A stretch of DNA of 64,000 nucleotides, from the NCBI RefSeq assembly GCF_008087345.1, contig NZ_VHIB01000012.1:62001-126000 (forward strand), in the 5' to 3' direction. The notes under the pieces were generated by a model. It was not told the origin of the DNA and did not search any database. It saw only the letters and a program-made list of their open reading frames with translations. Both the position numbers and the translations under genes were made by a program. Positions 15,853 through 25,786 of the stretch are shown piece after piece; the first letter of the stretch is position 1; the number at the start of each line of letters is the position of its first letter. The stretch is from Nocardioides caldifontis (GTDB taxonomy: Bacteria > Actinomycetota > Actinomycetes > Propionibacteriales > Nocardioidaceae).

Positions 15853-17205
15853 GTGCAGATCCCCGACCTGACCACCCTCCACGAGCAGGGCGCCGCCCAG
15901 CAGCCGTCGTGGCCCGACCGAGACGCCCTGGACGCCACCGTCGCCCGGCTCCGCAAGGTGCCGCCGCTGGTGTTCGCGGGGGAGTGCGACGACCTCAAGG
16001 GGAAGCTCGCCGCCGTGACGCGGGGGGAGGCGTTCCTGCTCCAGGGCGGCGACTGCGCGGAGACGCTCGAGGGCGCGACCGCGGAGAACGTCCGCGCCAA
16101 GCTGCGCGTGCTGCTGCAGATGGCGGTCGTGCTCACCTACGCCGCGTCCGTGCCGGTGGTGAAGCTGGGCCGGCTCGCCGGTCAGTACGCCAAGCCCCGC
16201 TCGTCCGACACCGAGACCCGTGAGGGCGTGACCCTCCCGGCGTACCGCGGCGACGCCGTCAACGGCTTCGACTTCACCGCCGAGGCCCGCACCCCCGACC
16301 CGCAGCGGCTGCTGGACGTCTACAACTCGTCCGCGTCGACGCTGAACCTGGTCCGCGCGTTCGTCACCGGCGGGTACGCCGACCTGCGCCAGGTGCACAC
16401 CTGGAACACCGACTTCGTCCGCTCCTCGGCGGCGGGGAAGCGCTACGAGCGGCTGGCCAACGAGATCGACCGGGCGCTGACCTTCATGAAGGCGATCGGG
16501 GCCGACCCCGACGAGTTCCACCGGGTCGACTTCCACTCCAGCCACGAGGCGCTGATCCTCGAGTACGAGCACGCCCTCACCCGCATCGACAGCCGCACCG
16601 ACCTGCCCTACGACGTGTCGGCGCACTTCCTGTGGATCGGTGAGCGCACCCGCCAGCTCGACGGAGCGCACGTCGAGCTGCTGAGCCGGATCCAAAACCC
16701 GATCGGCGTGAAGCTCGGCCCGACGACGACCCCCGACGACGCGATCGCGCTGGCGCAGAGGCTGAACCCGGAGAACGAGCCGGGCCGGCTGACCTTCATC
16801 ACCCGCATGGGGGCCGGCAAGATCCGCGACGTCCTGCCCGAGCTCGTCGAGAAGGTGACCGCGGCGGGTGTCCAGGTGGCCTGGGTCTGCGACCCGATGC
16901 ACGGCAACACGTTCGAGGCGTCGTCGGGGTACAAGACCCGCCGCTTCGAGGACGTCATGGACGAGGTCCAGGGGTTCTTCGACGTGCACCGTGCGCTCGG
17001 CACCTGGCCCGGCGGGCTCCACGTCGAGCTCACCGGCGACAACGTGACCGAGTGCGTCGGTGGTGGCGAGGAGCTGCTCGAGGCGGACCTCGCGAACGCC
17101 TACGAGTCGGTCTGCGACCCGCGGCTCAACCGGGTGCAGTCGCTCGAGCTCGCGTTCCTCGTCGCGGAGATGCTCAGCGAGGTGCACGGCCCGGTCGAGG
17201 TCTGA
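15853..17205 (+). CDS. Class II 3-deoxy-7-phosphoheptulonate synthase
   Basis: First enzyme of the shikimate pathway: condenses phosphoenolpyruvate and erythrose-4-phosphate to DAHP. The 450-residue length and motifs are those of the plant-like type II enzyme: LQGGDCAET with metal-ligand Cys68, KLGRLAGQYAKPRS, the HFLWIGERTRQLDGAHVELL block and VCDPMHGNTFEA. GTG 15853 is chosen because similarity begins there and TACCCT lies six bases upstream. Mycobacterial relatives are feedback-inhibited by aromatic amino acids; regulation here is not shown. Confidence 0.95.
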   Translation: MQIPDLTTLHEQGAAQQPSWPDRDALDATVARLRKVPPLVFAGECDDLKGKLAAVTRGEAFLLQGGDCAETLEGATAENVRAKLRVLLQMAVVLTYAASVPVVKLGRLAGQYAKPRSSDTETREGVTLPAYRGDAVNGFDFTAEARTPDPQRLLDVYNSSASTLNLVRAFVTGGYADLRQVHTWNTDFVRSSAAGKRYERLANEIDRALTFMKAIGADPDEFHRVDFHSSHEALILEYEHALTRIDSRTDLPYDVSAHFLWIGERTRQLDGAHVELLSRIQNPIGVKLGPTTTPDDAIALAQRLNPENEPGRLTFITRMGAGKIRDVLPELVEKVTAAGVQVAWVCDPMHGNTFEASSGYKTRRFEDVMDEVQGFFDVHRALGTWPGGLHVELTGDNVTECVGGGEELLEADLANAYESVCDPRLNRVQSLELAFLVAEMLSEVHGPVEV

Positions 17206-17241
17206 GGGTTCCGGCCGGGCACGTGGGGGTAACCGGTCGAC

Positions 17242-18063
17242 ATGACCACTCCCACCTCCGACCTCACCTCCGACGCTGCCCCGCTCGCCGTCGTCACCGG
17301 TGGCTCCAGCGGCATCGGCCTCTCGCTCGCCCGTGGGTTGCTCCGGCGCGGCCACGACGTCGTGGTGGCTGCCGAGGACTCCGAGCTCGCGACCGCGACG
17401 GAGGAGCTGCGCGCCGGAGCCGGTGACCGCGAGGTCATGGCGGTGCCCGCCGACCTGTCGATGCCGGAAGGCGTCACCGCGTTGTACGACGAGGTGGCCC
17501 ACCTCGGCCGTCCCGTCGACGTGCTCGCGCTGAACGCCGGGATCGGGGTCGGCGGACGGTTCTGGGAGACCTCGCTCGAGGACGACCTGCGGCTGGTCGA
17601 CCTCAACGTCCGCTCGACCGTCCACCTCGCCAAGCTCGTCGTCCGTGACATGGTGGCGCGCGGCTCGGGGCGGGTGCTGGTGACGGCGTCGATCGCGGCG
17701 AAGGCGCCCGGGCCGTACCACGCGACGTACGCGGCTTCGAAGGCGTTCGTGCACTCGTTCGCCGAGGGGATCCGCCACGAGCTCTCGGACACCGGCGTCA
17801 CCGTGACGTCGCTGATGCCCGGGCCGACGGACACCGAGTTCTTCGAGCGCGCCGACATGGAGGACACCAAGGTCGGGTCCGGGAAGAAGGACGACCCGGA
17901 CGACGTCGCCGAGGACGGGCTCGATGCGCTGTTCGCCGGGAAGGACCACGTGGTGGCAGGGTCGGTGAAGAACAAGGCGATGGCCGCGGCCTCGTCCGCA
18001 TCGCCGGACCGCGCCGCCGCCGCGACGATGGGGCAGATGACCAAGCCCGGCTCGGGGAGCTGA
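17242..18063 (+). CDS. Short-chain dehydrogenase/reductase
   Basis: NAD(P)-dependent oxidoreductase of 273 residues. The Rossmann motif TGGSSGIG (near residue 19) and the catalytic YAASK (Tyr163, Lys167) are intact, with NAGIGVGG between. The C-terminus carries an extra ~45-residue Ala/Ser/Gly-rich tail (VAGSVKNKAMAAASSASPDR) seen in some actinobacterial SDRs of this subgroup. The 36-base gap after DAHP synthase allows co-transcription. Substrate unknown. Confidence 0.88.
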   Translation: MTTPTSDLTSDAAPLAVVTGGSSGIGLSLARGLLRRGHDVVVAAEDSELATATEELRAGAGDREVMAVPADLSMPEGVTALYDEVAHLGRPVDVLALNAGIGVGGRFWETSLEDDLRLVDLNVRSTVHLAKLVVRDMVARGSGRVLVTASIAAKAPGPYHATYAASKAFVHSFAEGIRHELSDTGVTVTSLMPGPTDTEFFERADMEDTKVGSGKKDDPDDVAEDGLDALFAGKDHVVAGSVKNKAMAAASSASPDRAAAATMGQMTKPGSGS

Positions 18064-18080
18064 CCCGCGCGCTTCTTCCG

Positions 18081-18086
18081 TAGGCT
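18081..18086 (+). promoter_or_regulatory. Predicted -10 box (TAGGCT) of a leaderless promoter
   Basis: TAGGCT, then GCGCGG, then GTG 18093 of the aldolase gene, with no ribosome binding site. Confidence 0.5.
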
Positions 18087-18092
18087 GCGCGG

Positions 18093-19081
<989 letters not shown>

Positions 19082-19085
<4 letters not shown>

Positions 19086-19168
19086 CCCGCCCCTCGTGGC
19101 GCGCGGGCGGGTGTTGAGCCGCCCCTCCTGGCGCGCGGGTTGGTGTCGAGCCGCCCCTCGTGGCGTCA
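19082..19168 (+). repeat. Stop-proximal repeat array, three units, 32-bp period
   Basis: Three units start at 19082, 19114 and 19146. The core is GAGCCGCCCCTCGTGGCGCG and the spacer varies. The array fills the whole gap between two convergent genes: the aldolase stop (TGA, 19083-19085) is in the first unit, and the minus-strand stop (TCA, 19166-19168) closes the last. Each core can fold CGCC/GGCG around a six-base loop. The same family occurs at 19820, 54284 and 54954. Confidence 0.85.
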
Positions 19169-19771
19169 CGGAGGCGGGCGGAGCCCCAGGTCGGCGAGCT
19201 CGAGCAGGGCGAGCCGGCGTACGACGAGCGGGTCTCGCTCACGCCACGCCCCCGCGGGGTCGTCGCTGACCTGGGCGAGCCGGTGCATCGGCTGGTTGGT
19301 CAGCGCCCGGAGCGCGAAGAGGTCGAGGTCGGCGGCCCCGTCGACGAACCGCTGTCCCGCCGTCGCCTCGCGCACGAACCTCCACCGCAGCGGGACGTAG
19401 ACGGCGACCGCGAGCAGGATCGGGATCGCGCCGACCGCGAGGGCGAGCCAGGTCGCGAGCTGCTCGACCGCCTCGACCTGGGAGGCACCGGCCCCGGCCA
19501 GCTTGTCGGCCGCGTCGCCGGCGCCGGAGAACGGCGACTCGAGCCGGTCGCCGAGCAGCGGGGCGTCGTCCACCGCGTTGCCGGCGTCGCGGAGCCGCTC
19601 GGCGAGCCCGTTGCCCGCCGACTCGATCTCCTCACCCGGGCGGGCCAGGAGCATCACGGTCTCGTGCACCAGCCGGGCGAACGCCACCCACGCGACGATC
19701 CACAGGGCGAGGAGGAGGTCTCCGGCGACCTGGCGGGTACGGCGGACCGGCGCATCGGCGTACAGCTTCAT
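19166..19771 (-). CDS. Membrane protein of unknown function
   Basis: A 201-residue protein with two membrane helices, at about residues 16-40 (VAGDLLLALWIVAWVAFARL) and 107-128 (LATWLALAVGAIPILLAVAV). Between them is an extracytoplasmic loop rich in Ala and Gly, and after the second an Arg-rich cytoplasmic tail. This layout is common among unnamed actinobacterial proteins. Its stop codon is part of the repeat array shared with the convergent aldolase gene. No enzymatic motif is visible. Confidence 0.7.
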   Translation of the reverse strand: MKLYADAPVRRTRQVAGDLLLALWIVAWVAFARLVHETVMLLARPGEEIESAGNGLAERLRDAGNAVDDAPLLGDRLESPFSGAGDAADKLAGAGASQVEAVEQLATWLALAVGAIPILLAVAVYVPLRWRFVREATAGQRFVDGAADLDLFALRALTNQPMHRLAQVSDDPAGAWRERDPLVVRRLALLELADLGLRPPP

Positions 19772-19819
19772 CCCGGAATGCTTCCCCGCGACAGCACCCC
19801 GACGCAGCCGACCCGGACG

Positions 19820-19875
19820 CGCGCCACGAGGGGCGGTTCGACACCAGGGCGGCGCGCCACGAGGGGCGGTTCGAC
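19820..19875 (-). repeat. Stop-proximal repeat array, two units, 33-bp period
   Basis: Two copies of CGCGCCACGAGGGGCGGTTCGAC (19820-19842 and 19853-19875) as read on the plus strand. On the minus strand this is the same repeat as at 19082, beginning seven bases after the stop codon of the SRPBCC gene (stop 19883-19885). It therefore reads in the direction of the gene it follows. Confidence 0.85.
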
Positions 19876-19882
19876 AAGAGAT

Positions 19883-20353
19883 TCAGTCGGCGGAGGACGA
19901 CTCGGCGCGGCGGGCGATGTCCTCGAGGTCCTGGTTCAGCAGCCGGCTGGTGAGCGCGGCGCCGACCCGGCCGAACACCGTGACGGTCACCCGTTGCAGC
20001 AGCGTCGGGTCGGGGTGGCTCGCCCCGAAGCAGACGCTCAGCTCGGTGCCGTCGGCGATGGGCTCCAGGGTGAAGACCGTCCGGTAGAGCACCCCGGTCG
20101 ACCGGGACTCGATCACCGTCCGCCGGGGCGGGTCCGAGCCGGTGACCTCCATGGTCTGGGTCTCCTCCTTGCCGAGGATCCTCCGGGTCTCGGCCCACCG
20201 CGTCCCGACGTCGTACGACGCCCCCTCGAGCACCTCCACCCGCGTGACCCCGCGCAGCGTCCGGGGTGCCCCCTCGAGGTCGGTCAGCACCCGCCACACC
20301 TCCTCGGGAGAGGCGTGCACGACCCGGGTGACGGTGAGCTCTCGACCGGCCAT
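19883..20353 (-). CDS. SRPBCC family protein
   Basis: A 156-residue START-like protein. It opens with the typical strand-helix pair (ELTVTRVVHASPEEVWRVLT) and a family-type loop (TRVEVLEGASYDVGTRW). The fold binds hydrophobic ligands; no ligand is known. The start shows leaderless geometry, and the repeat array begins seven bases past its stop. It is divergent from ftsK. Confidence 0.82.
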   Translation of the reverse strand: MAGRELTVTRVVHASPEEVWRVLTDLEGAPRTLRGVTRVEVLEGASYDVGTRWAETRRILGKEETQTMEVTGSDPPRRTVIESRSTGVLYRTVFTLEPIADGTELSVCFGASHPDPTLLQRVTVTVFGRVGAALTSRLLNQDLEDIARRAESSSAD

Positions 20354-20359
20354 GGGGTG

Positions 20360-20365
20360 AGACTA
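20360..20365 (-). promoter_or_regulatory. Predicted -10 box (TAGTCT) of a leaderless promoter
   Basis: On the minus strand TAGTCT is followed by CACCCC and ATG 20353 of the SRPBCC gene. Confidence 0.5.
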
Positions 20366-20478
20366 GGCGCGCCCGCCGACAAGGTGCCGACGGCTGTCGC
20401 ATTCGTCCGGGTTCGCCGCCCTCCCGACCCGGCGTGTGATGCCTGTGACTGGTGTGGTGATCCCGTAGATTCGACGCC

Positions 20479-23046
20479 ATGGCGACCCGTACGTCTTCCC
20501 CGCCGGCGTCGCGCTCCTCCGGATCCTCCAAGAGCTCCGGCGGTTCGCGTTCCCGGTCGTCCGGTAGCCAGTCCCGCCGCACCACCTCGAAGAGCAGCAA
20601 GGGCAGGTCGAGCTCGGCCCGCCCTGCTCCGCGAGCAGTGCGCAACGGGCCTGGCCCCGTGTACCGGCTCTTCGCGGCGCTCGGCCGTGCCCTGAAGGCG
20701 TTCTGGCTGGGGCTGGCCCACGGTGTCGGGGCGGTGGTCCGCCGCGTCGGCCACTCGGCCCGGGAGCTCGACCCCGAGCACCGTCGGGACGGCGTCGGCC
20801 TGTTCCTCATCGCGCTCTCGGTCGTCGTCGCCGCCTCCGTCTGGTGGCGGCTGCCCGGCGACGTGGGGGAGACGACCCGCACGATCGTCAACGGCTCGGT
20901 CGGGCTGCTCGGCTGGTTCGTCCCGCTGGTGCTCCTCGGTGCGGGGGCGGTCACGATGCGCAACCCGGATAGCACCGGTCCCGCCGGCCGACAGGTCATC
21001 GGCTGGGGCTCGCTGGTCTTCGGGCTCCTCGGGCTGGTGCACCTCGCCAACGGCAGCCCCGACGGCCAGGACACCGACGCGCTCGAAGGCGCCGGCGGTG
21101 CGATCGGGTTCGTCATCGGCTCGCTGGCCACGGACCTGCTGCAGACGCCGTACGTCGTGGTCCCGATCCTGACCCTGCTCACCGTCTTCGGCCTCCTCGT
21201 GGTGACCGCGACGCCGCTCTACCAGGTGCCGTCGAAGCTGCGCTCGCTCCTCGGCCGGCACCCCGAGCCCGCCGCCGAGGCCGCGCAGGTCCCCGAGCAG
21301 GCCAGCCCGCTCAAGCGGAGCCGCCCCCGCCGCCGGGTCGGCTCGATGGCGGTGGAGGGCGACGAGTTCACCCCCGAGGGCGACCCGGCCTACGACAGCC
21401 CCGTCATGGTCGAGCCGGGACTCGACGAGCTCGACCAGCGGAAGAAGCGCGGCAAGAAGGCCCCGGACCCCGTCGACGTCGCGCAGGCGGTCGGCAAGGA
21501 CGAGCCGATCGGCGAGCCCGAGCCGCCCCCGCACACCCCGCTCCCGCCGCGCGTCGAGCAGCTCGCGCTCTCCGGCGACGTCGCGTACTCGCTGCCGAGC
21601 AACGAGATGCTCAAGGCCGGCAGCCCGCACAAGGCGCGCACGAAGGCCTCCGACGACGTCGTCGAGCGGCTCACCCAGGTGCTCGAGCAGTTCGACATCG
21701 ACGCCCAGGTGACCGGCTACACGCGCGGCCCGACGGTCACCCGCTACGAGGTCGAGCTCGGCCCCGCGGTGAAGGTCGAGAAGGTCACCGCGCTCGGCAA
21801 GAACATCGCCTACGCGGTCGCCAGCGCCGACGTGCGGATCCTCAGCCCGATCCCCGGCAAGTCGGCGATCGGCATCGAGATCCCCAACACCGACAAGGAG
21901 ATCGTCTCCCTCGGTGACGTCCTGCGGTCGGGCAACGCCCGCAACGACCACCACCCGATGATCGTCGGGCTCGGCAAGGACGTGGAGGGCGGCTTCGTCG
22001 TCGCGAACCTCGCGAAGATGCCCCACCTGCTGGTCGCCGGCGCCACCGGCTCCGGGAAGTCGAGCTTCATCAACTCGATGATCACCTCGATCCTGGTCCG
22101 CTCCACGCCCGACGAGGTCCGGATGATCATGGTCGACCCGAAGCGGGTCGAGCTGAACGCCTACGAAGGCGTCCCGCACCTGATCACGCCGATCATCACC
22201 AACCCGAAGAAGGCGGCGGAGGCGCTCGCCTGGGTGGTGCGCGAGATGGACATGCGGTACGACGACCTCGCCGCGTTCGGCTTCCGTCACGTCGACGACT
22301 TCAACAAGGCCGTACGCGCGGGCAAGGTGACCCCGCCCCCGGGCAGCGAACGCGTGCTCGCGCCGTACCCCTACCTCCTGGTGATCGTCGACGAGCTCGC
22401 CGACCTGATGATGGTCGCCCCGCGCGACGTCGAGGACGCGGTCGTCCGGATCACCCAGCTCGCCCGCGCGGCCGGCATCCACCTGGTGCTCGCCACCCAG
22501 CGGCCGAGCGTCGACGTGGTCACCGGGCTGATCAAGGCCAACGTGCCGTCGCGGCTTGCGTTCGCCACCTCGAGCCTCTCCGACAGCCGGGTCATCCTCG
22601 ACCAGCCGGGTGCGGAGAAGCTGGTCGGCCAGGGTGACGGGCTGTTCCTGCCGATGGGGGCCTCGAAGCCGGTCCGCGTCCAGGGCTCATGGGTCACCGA
22701 GGCCGAGATCCACCAGGTGGTCAAGCACTGCAAGGAGCAGCTGCAGCCGAGCTACCGCGACGACGTCACCGCCCCGGCGGCGTCGAAGAAGGAGCTCGAC
22801 GACGACATCGGCGACGACCTCGACCTCGTGGTCCAGGCGATCGAGCTGGTGGTGTCGACGCAGTTCGGGTCGACCTCGATGCTCCAGCGCAAGCTCCGCG
22901 TCGGCTTCGCGAAGGCGGGCCGGCTGATGGACATCCTCGAGAGCCGTGGCGTGGTGGGGCCCAGCGAGGGCTCGAAGGCACGCGACGTCCTGATCAAGCC
23001 CGACGACCTCGACGAGGTCATCGCCACGTTGCAGGGAGAGCAGTGA
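20479..23046 (+). CDS. ftsK: DNA translocase FtsK/SpoIIIE
   Basis: Septum-anchored ATP-driven DNA pump that clears and aligns the chromosome termini during division. 855 residues. A Ser/Arg-rich basic N-terminus is followed by four membrane helices (about residues 105-255), a Pro/Lys-rich linker, the alpha domain (IDAQVTGYTRGPTVTRYEVE), Walker A GATGSGKSS near residue 521, Walker B LLVIVDELADLMM and a C-terminal winged-helix gamma domain that reads KOPS-type sites. TAGATT lies seven bases before ATG, close to the leaderless pattern. The next gene begins one base after the stop. Confidence 0.96.
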   Translation: MATRTSSPPASRSSGSSKSSGGSRSRSSGSQSRRTTSKSSKGRSSSARPAPRAVRNGPGPVYRLFAALGRALKAFWLGLAHGVGAVVRRVGHSARELDPEHRRDGVGLFLIALSVVVAASVWWRLPGDVGETTRTIVNGSVGLLGWFVPLVLLGAGAVTMRNPDSTGPAGRQVIGWGSLVFGLLGLVHLANGSPDGQDTDALEGAGGAIGFVIGSLATDLLQTPYVVVPILTLLTVFGLLVVTATPLYQVPSKLRSLLGRHPEPAAEAAQVPEQASPLKRSRPRRRVGSMAVEGDEFTPEGDPAYDSPVMVEPGLDELDQRKKRGKKAPDPVDVAQAVGKDEPIGEPEPPPHTPLPPRVEQLALSGDVAYSLPSNEMLKAGSPHKARTKASDDVVERLTQVLEQFDIDAQVTGYTRGPTVTRYEVELGPAVKVEKVTALGKNIAYAVASADVRILSPIPGKSAIGIEIPNTDKEIVSLGDVLRSGNARNDHHPMIVGLGKDVEGGFVVANLAKMPHLLVAGATGSGKSSFINSMITSILVRSTPDEVRMIMVDPKRVELNAYEGVPHLITPIITNPKKAAEALAWVVREMDMRYDDLAAFGFRHVDDFNKAVRAGKVTPPPGSERVLAPYPYLLVIVDELADLMMVAPRDVEDAVVRITQLARAAGIHLVLATQRPSVDVVTGLIKANVPSRLAFATSSLSDSRVILDQPGAEKLVGQGDGLFLPMGASKPVRVQGSWVTEAEIHQVVKHCKEQLQPSYRDDVTAPAASKKELDDDIGDDLDLVVQAIELVVSTQFGSTSMLQRKLRVGFAKAGRLMDILESRGVVGPSEGSKARDVLIKPDDLDEVIATLQGEQ

Positions 23047-23047
23047 C

Positions 23048-24769
23048 ATGAGTGCACAGCCGCTCGAGAACGTCCCCACCCTCGGTGGCGACGAGGACCG
23101 CGGGCCCGGCAACGAGCTGACGGCGTCGCCCGAACCGGTAGAGGTGCGCCGCAACGGGGCGGTCTCGGCGGTGATCGGCGCGGCCGCCTCGGCGATCGCG
23201 ATCGCCTACCTCTGGCGGGCGACCGAGACCGGTGCCGCTCTCGACTGGCTGCTCTGCGTGGTGCTCGCCGTCACCGCGGTCGGCTTCCTCCGCTCGCTGC
23301 TCGACGGCCGGGCGCCGCTGCTCGTCGCCGACGAGATGGGGGTGCGCACCCGGTTCGGCGACCAGTGGCGCGGGCTGCCCTGGGAGGCCATCGAGAAGGT
23401 CGTCGTGCAGCCGCGCAAGGGGCTGCTGCACGACGGGCGGCTGGTGGTCTCCCTGCACCACGTGCAGCGGGCGGCCGAGGGGCTCGAGGGGCGGGCGCTG
23501 CGTGCGGCCCGGCTCAACCAGAAGGTGTACGGCGCCGCGATCGCCGTCCCGCTGGGGATCACCACCCGGGTGACCGGCGAGGGCGACCTCGGCGACCGGG
23601 TGGCGGCGCTCTCCCAGGGACGCGCCGAGGTCGTCACCCTGCTCGCCACCCCCGGCGACCCGGTCCGGGCCGAGGAGGTCGCGCTCGCCCCACCGGCAGC
23701 GCCGGTCGTCCCGGAGCAGTCGGCCCCCGAGGTCGAGGAGCGCCCGGTGATCGTGGACGACGCCGAGCCGGTCACCGAGCGGCGGCCGCGCTGGCTGCGC
23801 CGCTCCGCCGACCGCGCGCCCGTCGAGGAGCGGACCGGGGACGAGGGCGACGAGCCCGCCGGAGCCGTCGCCCGGACTGAGGACGACGACTCCACCGGGC
23901 ACACCGCGCCGCTCCGGGTGATCGACGCCGACGCCCCGGCCGTGCACCGGTCGGGCAAGGTCCGCGCCATCGCGCGCATCGGGGAGCCGGTCGCGCCGCT
24001 GGTCATCGAGGACTTCGAGCCCGAGCCGGCGTACGACCCGGTCATCGGCCCTGAGCTCGCCGCCGCCCGCAACCGCGTCGGGCTCAGCGTCGACGAGCTC
24101 GCCGAGCGGACCCGGATCCGACCGCACGTCATCGAGTCGATCGAGGTCGACGACTTCACGCCCTGCGGCGGCGACTTCTACGCCCGCGGGCACATCCGTA
24201 CCCTCGCCCGGGTGCTGGGCAAGGACCCCGCGCCGATGCTGGCCCAGTTCGAGGCCCGCTACGCCACCGCGCCGGTCAACGCCCGGCGGGTGTTCGAGGC
24301 CGAGCTGGCCACCGGGATGCACGGCAGCATCCGGAGCACCTACGGCGGACCGAACTGGGCCCTGCTGATCGGACTGGTGCTCACTCTCGTGCTGGTCTGG
24401 AGCGGGGTGCGGCTGTTCGCCGGCGACGGCGAGGAGCTGCTCCAGACGCCTCCGCCGGTGCTGAACGGGTCGGGCGGGCTGAGCAATGCCTACGGCGAGC
24501 CGCCGAAGCGGCAGGTCGGTCCGCAGCCGGTGCCGACGACGCTGACCGCGGTCGACGCGAGCGCGCACGTCGAGGTCCGCGACAAGGACGGCGAGCTCGT
24601 CTTCGAGGGCGACCTGGTCATCGGCGAGGTCAAGCGCGTCGAGGTGCTCCCGCCGATCACGGTCAGCAGCGACAACGGCGGCGCGGTCTCGGTCATCGTG
24701 GGGCAGCAGGACATGGGGTTCCTGGGGGAGCCCGACGAACCGGCGACCCAGGTGTTCCAGCGCCCCTGA
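23048..24769 (+). CDS. RodZ-like helix-turn-helix membrane protein
   Basis: A 573-residue protein in three parts. The first ~180 residues have two membrane helices and a PH-like domain (VADEMGVRTRFGDQWRGLPW). A disordered acidic linker follows. Then come a Cro-type helix-turn-helix (LAAARNRVGLSVDELAERTR, near residue 337), one membrane helix (WALLIGLVLTLVLVWSGVRL) and a DUF4115-like exported domain. The last three elements match RodZ, the MreB-linked shape protein. The added N-terminal membrane/PH part is unusual for a plain RodZ. One base separates it from ftsK, so the pair is an operon. Confidence 0.82.
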   Translation: MSAQPLENVPTLGGDEDRGPGNELTASPEPVEVRRNGAVSAVIGAAASAIAIAYLWRATETGAALDWLLCVVLAVTAVGFLRSLLDGRAPLLVADEMGVRTRFGDQWRGLPWEAIEKVVVQPRKGLLHDGRLVVSLHHVQRAAEGLEGRALRAARLNQKVYGAAIAVPLGITTRVTGEGDLGDRVAALSQGRAEVVTLLATPGDPVRAEEVALAPPAAPVVPEQSAPEVEERPVIVDDAEPVTERRPRWLRRSADRAPVEERTGDEGDEPAGAVARTEDDDSTGHTAPLRVIDADAPAVHRSGKVRAIARIGEPVAPLVIEDFEPEPAYDPVIGPELAAARNRVGLSVDELAERTRIRPHVIESIEVDDFTPCGGDFYARGHIRTLARVLGKDPAPMLAQFEARYATAPVNARRVFEAELATGMHGSIRSTYGGPNWALLIGLVLTLVLVWSGVRLFAGDGEELLQTPPPVLNGSGGLSNAYGEPPKRQVGPQPVPTTLTAVDASAHVEVRDKDGELVFEGDLVIGEVKRVEVLPPITVSSDNGGAVSVIVGQQDMGFLGEPDEPATQVFQRP

Positions 24770-24791
24770 CCCCGGCGGGCTAGGTAAAGCG

Positions 24792-24811
24792 TTTCGCCCG
24801 TTTTCGCCCGT
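24792..24811 (+). repeat. 10-bp tandem direct repeat before the Arf-like operon
   Basis: TTTCGCCCGT occurs twice in immediate succession, 81 bases upstream of the OmpA-like gene and 12 bases before a 16-bp palindrome. Confidence 0.6.
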
Positions 24812-24822
24812 TCAGGGGTGGT

Positions 24823-24838
24823 TCGACGGTACCGTCGA
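24823..24838. promoter_or_regulatory. Perfect 16-bp palindrome, candidate operator
   Basis: TCGACGGTACCGTCGA equals its own reverse complement. It lies 53 bases upstream of the OmpA-like start, in the only sizeable gap of the ftsK-pgsA run, where an operon promoter would be expected. Confidence 0.5.
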
Positions 24839-24891
24839 TGCGATCGTCCAGCGTCCGCTGGCCCGCACGTCGGCGTTGAGCAGGAGCCCCC

Positions 24892-25608
24892 ATGGAGACC
24901 ACGACGGAGCCGGCGCCTCCCGCTCCGCCCCAGCTGCGAGTCGTGGAGAAGCACCGGGTGCGACGTCCGCTCGCCGCGGCCTTCTGGGTCGTGGCGCTCG
25001 TCGTACCCCTCGGCCTGGCCGCCCTCGTCGGCGCGGTCAGCGGGCCCGACCTCGAGTCGGCCCTCGTCGACGACGCGCAGACGGCGCTGGAGAAGGCCGG
25101 GGTCACCGGGGTCCGGCTGGTGGCCGACGGCCGCCAGGTCGTCGCCGAGGTGCCCACCGGGACCGACGCCGGCCAGGTCCGCACCGTGGTCGGCGACGTG
25201 CCAGGCGTGCTCGCGGTGCGCACCGAGTCGGTCTACGCCTCCGCCAAGGAGGCCCGCGCCTGCACCGACCTGCAGGCCAAGATCGACCGCGCCACCCGGA
25301 ACCAGCGGATCCTCTTCGCCCCGGGGTCGGCGCAGCTGACCTCGGCGGGACAGGGCATGGCCCGCGAGACCGGCCGGCTCCTCGCTGCCTGCGCGTCCGC
25401 CTCGGTCGTGGTCGGCGGCCACGCGGATGGCGACACCCCCGACGGCGCGAACCTCTCGCTGAAGCGCGCCAAGGGGCTCGCCGCCGTCCTCAAGCAGGCC
25501 GGCGTCGCGAAGAACCGGATGGACCTCCGCGGCTACGGCGACCAGTTCGAGGTCGCCGAGCAGCGGGCGCAGAACGAGCGCGGCTCCGTCGTCGTGAAGG
25601 AGGGCTGA
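24892..25608 (+). CDS. OmpA-family protein, ArfA (OmpATb)-like
   Basis: A 238-residue membrane-anchored protein. It has one membrane helix (about residues 25-47, LAAAFWVVALVVPLGLAALV), a BON-like region and a C-terminal OmpA peptidoglycan-binding domain (RILFAPGSAQLTSAGQGM; GGHADGDTPDGANLSLKRA). The next two genes are a one-helix peptide and a protein ending in a sunset-type domain, the same order as arfABC in mycobacteria. There ArfA forms a channel tied to ammonia release and acid adaptation. Function here is inferred from order. It is shorter than OmpATb. Confidence 0.72.
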   Translation: METTTEPAPPAPPQLRVVEKHRVRRPLAAAFWVVALVVPLGLAALVGAVSGPDLESALVDDAQTALEKAGVTGVRLVADGRQVVAEVPTGTDAGQVRTVVGDVPGVLAVRTESVYASAKEARACTDLQAKIDRATRNQRILFAPGSAQLTSAGQGMARETGRLLAACASASVVVGGHADGDTPDGANLSLKRAKGLAAVLKQAGVAKNRMDLRGYGDQFEVAEQRAQNERGSVVVKEG

Positions 25609-25609
25609 G

Positions 25610-25786
25610 GTGCTGTTCCTCTACGGAGAGCTGCTGGTGCTCCTCCTCGTCTCGTTCGGTCTCGGCGCCGCCGCCGCGGCGGTGGCGCTGCGGGCCGTGG
25701 TCAAGCCGCTGCCGCCCGAGCTGGCCGGCAGCGTGGTGACCAAGGAGTCCGTCCCTGAGCCTGACGCAGGGAGTGGTACGCCGTGA
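25610..25786 (+). CDS. Small membrane protein, ArfB-like
   Basis: A 58-residue peptide starting at GTG 25610, one base after the OmpA-like stop. One membrane helix covers residues 8-28 ([20 protein letters not shown]), followed by a short Pro/Glu-rich cytoplasmic tail. Its stop overlaps the start of the next gene (GTGATG). Size, topology and position match the channel accessory protein ArfB of mycobacteria; sequence alone is too short to prove it. Confidence 0.65.
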   Translation: MLFLYGELLVLLLVSFGLGAAAAAVALRAVVKPLPPELAGSVVTKESVPEPDAGSGTP

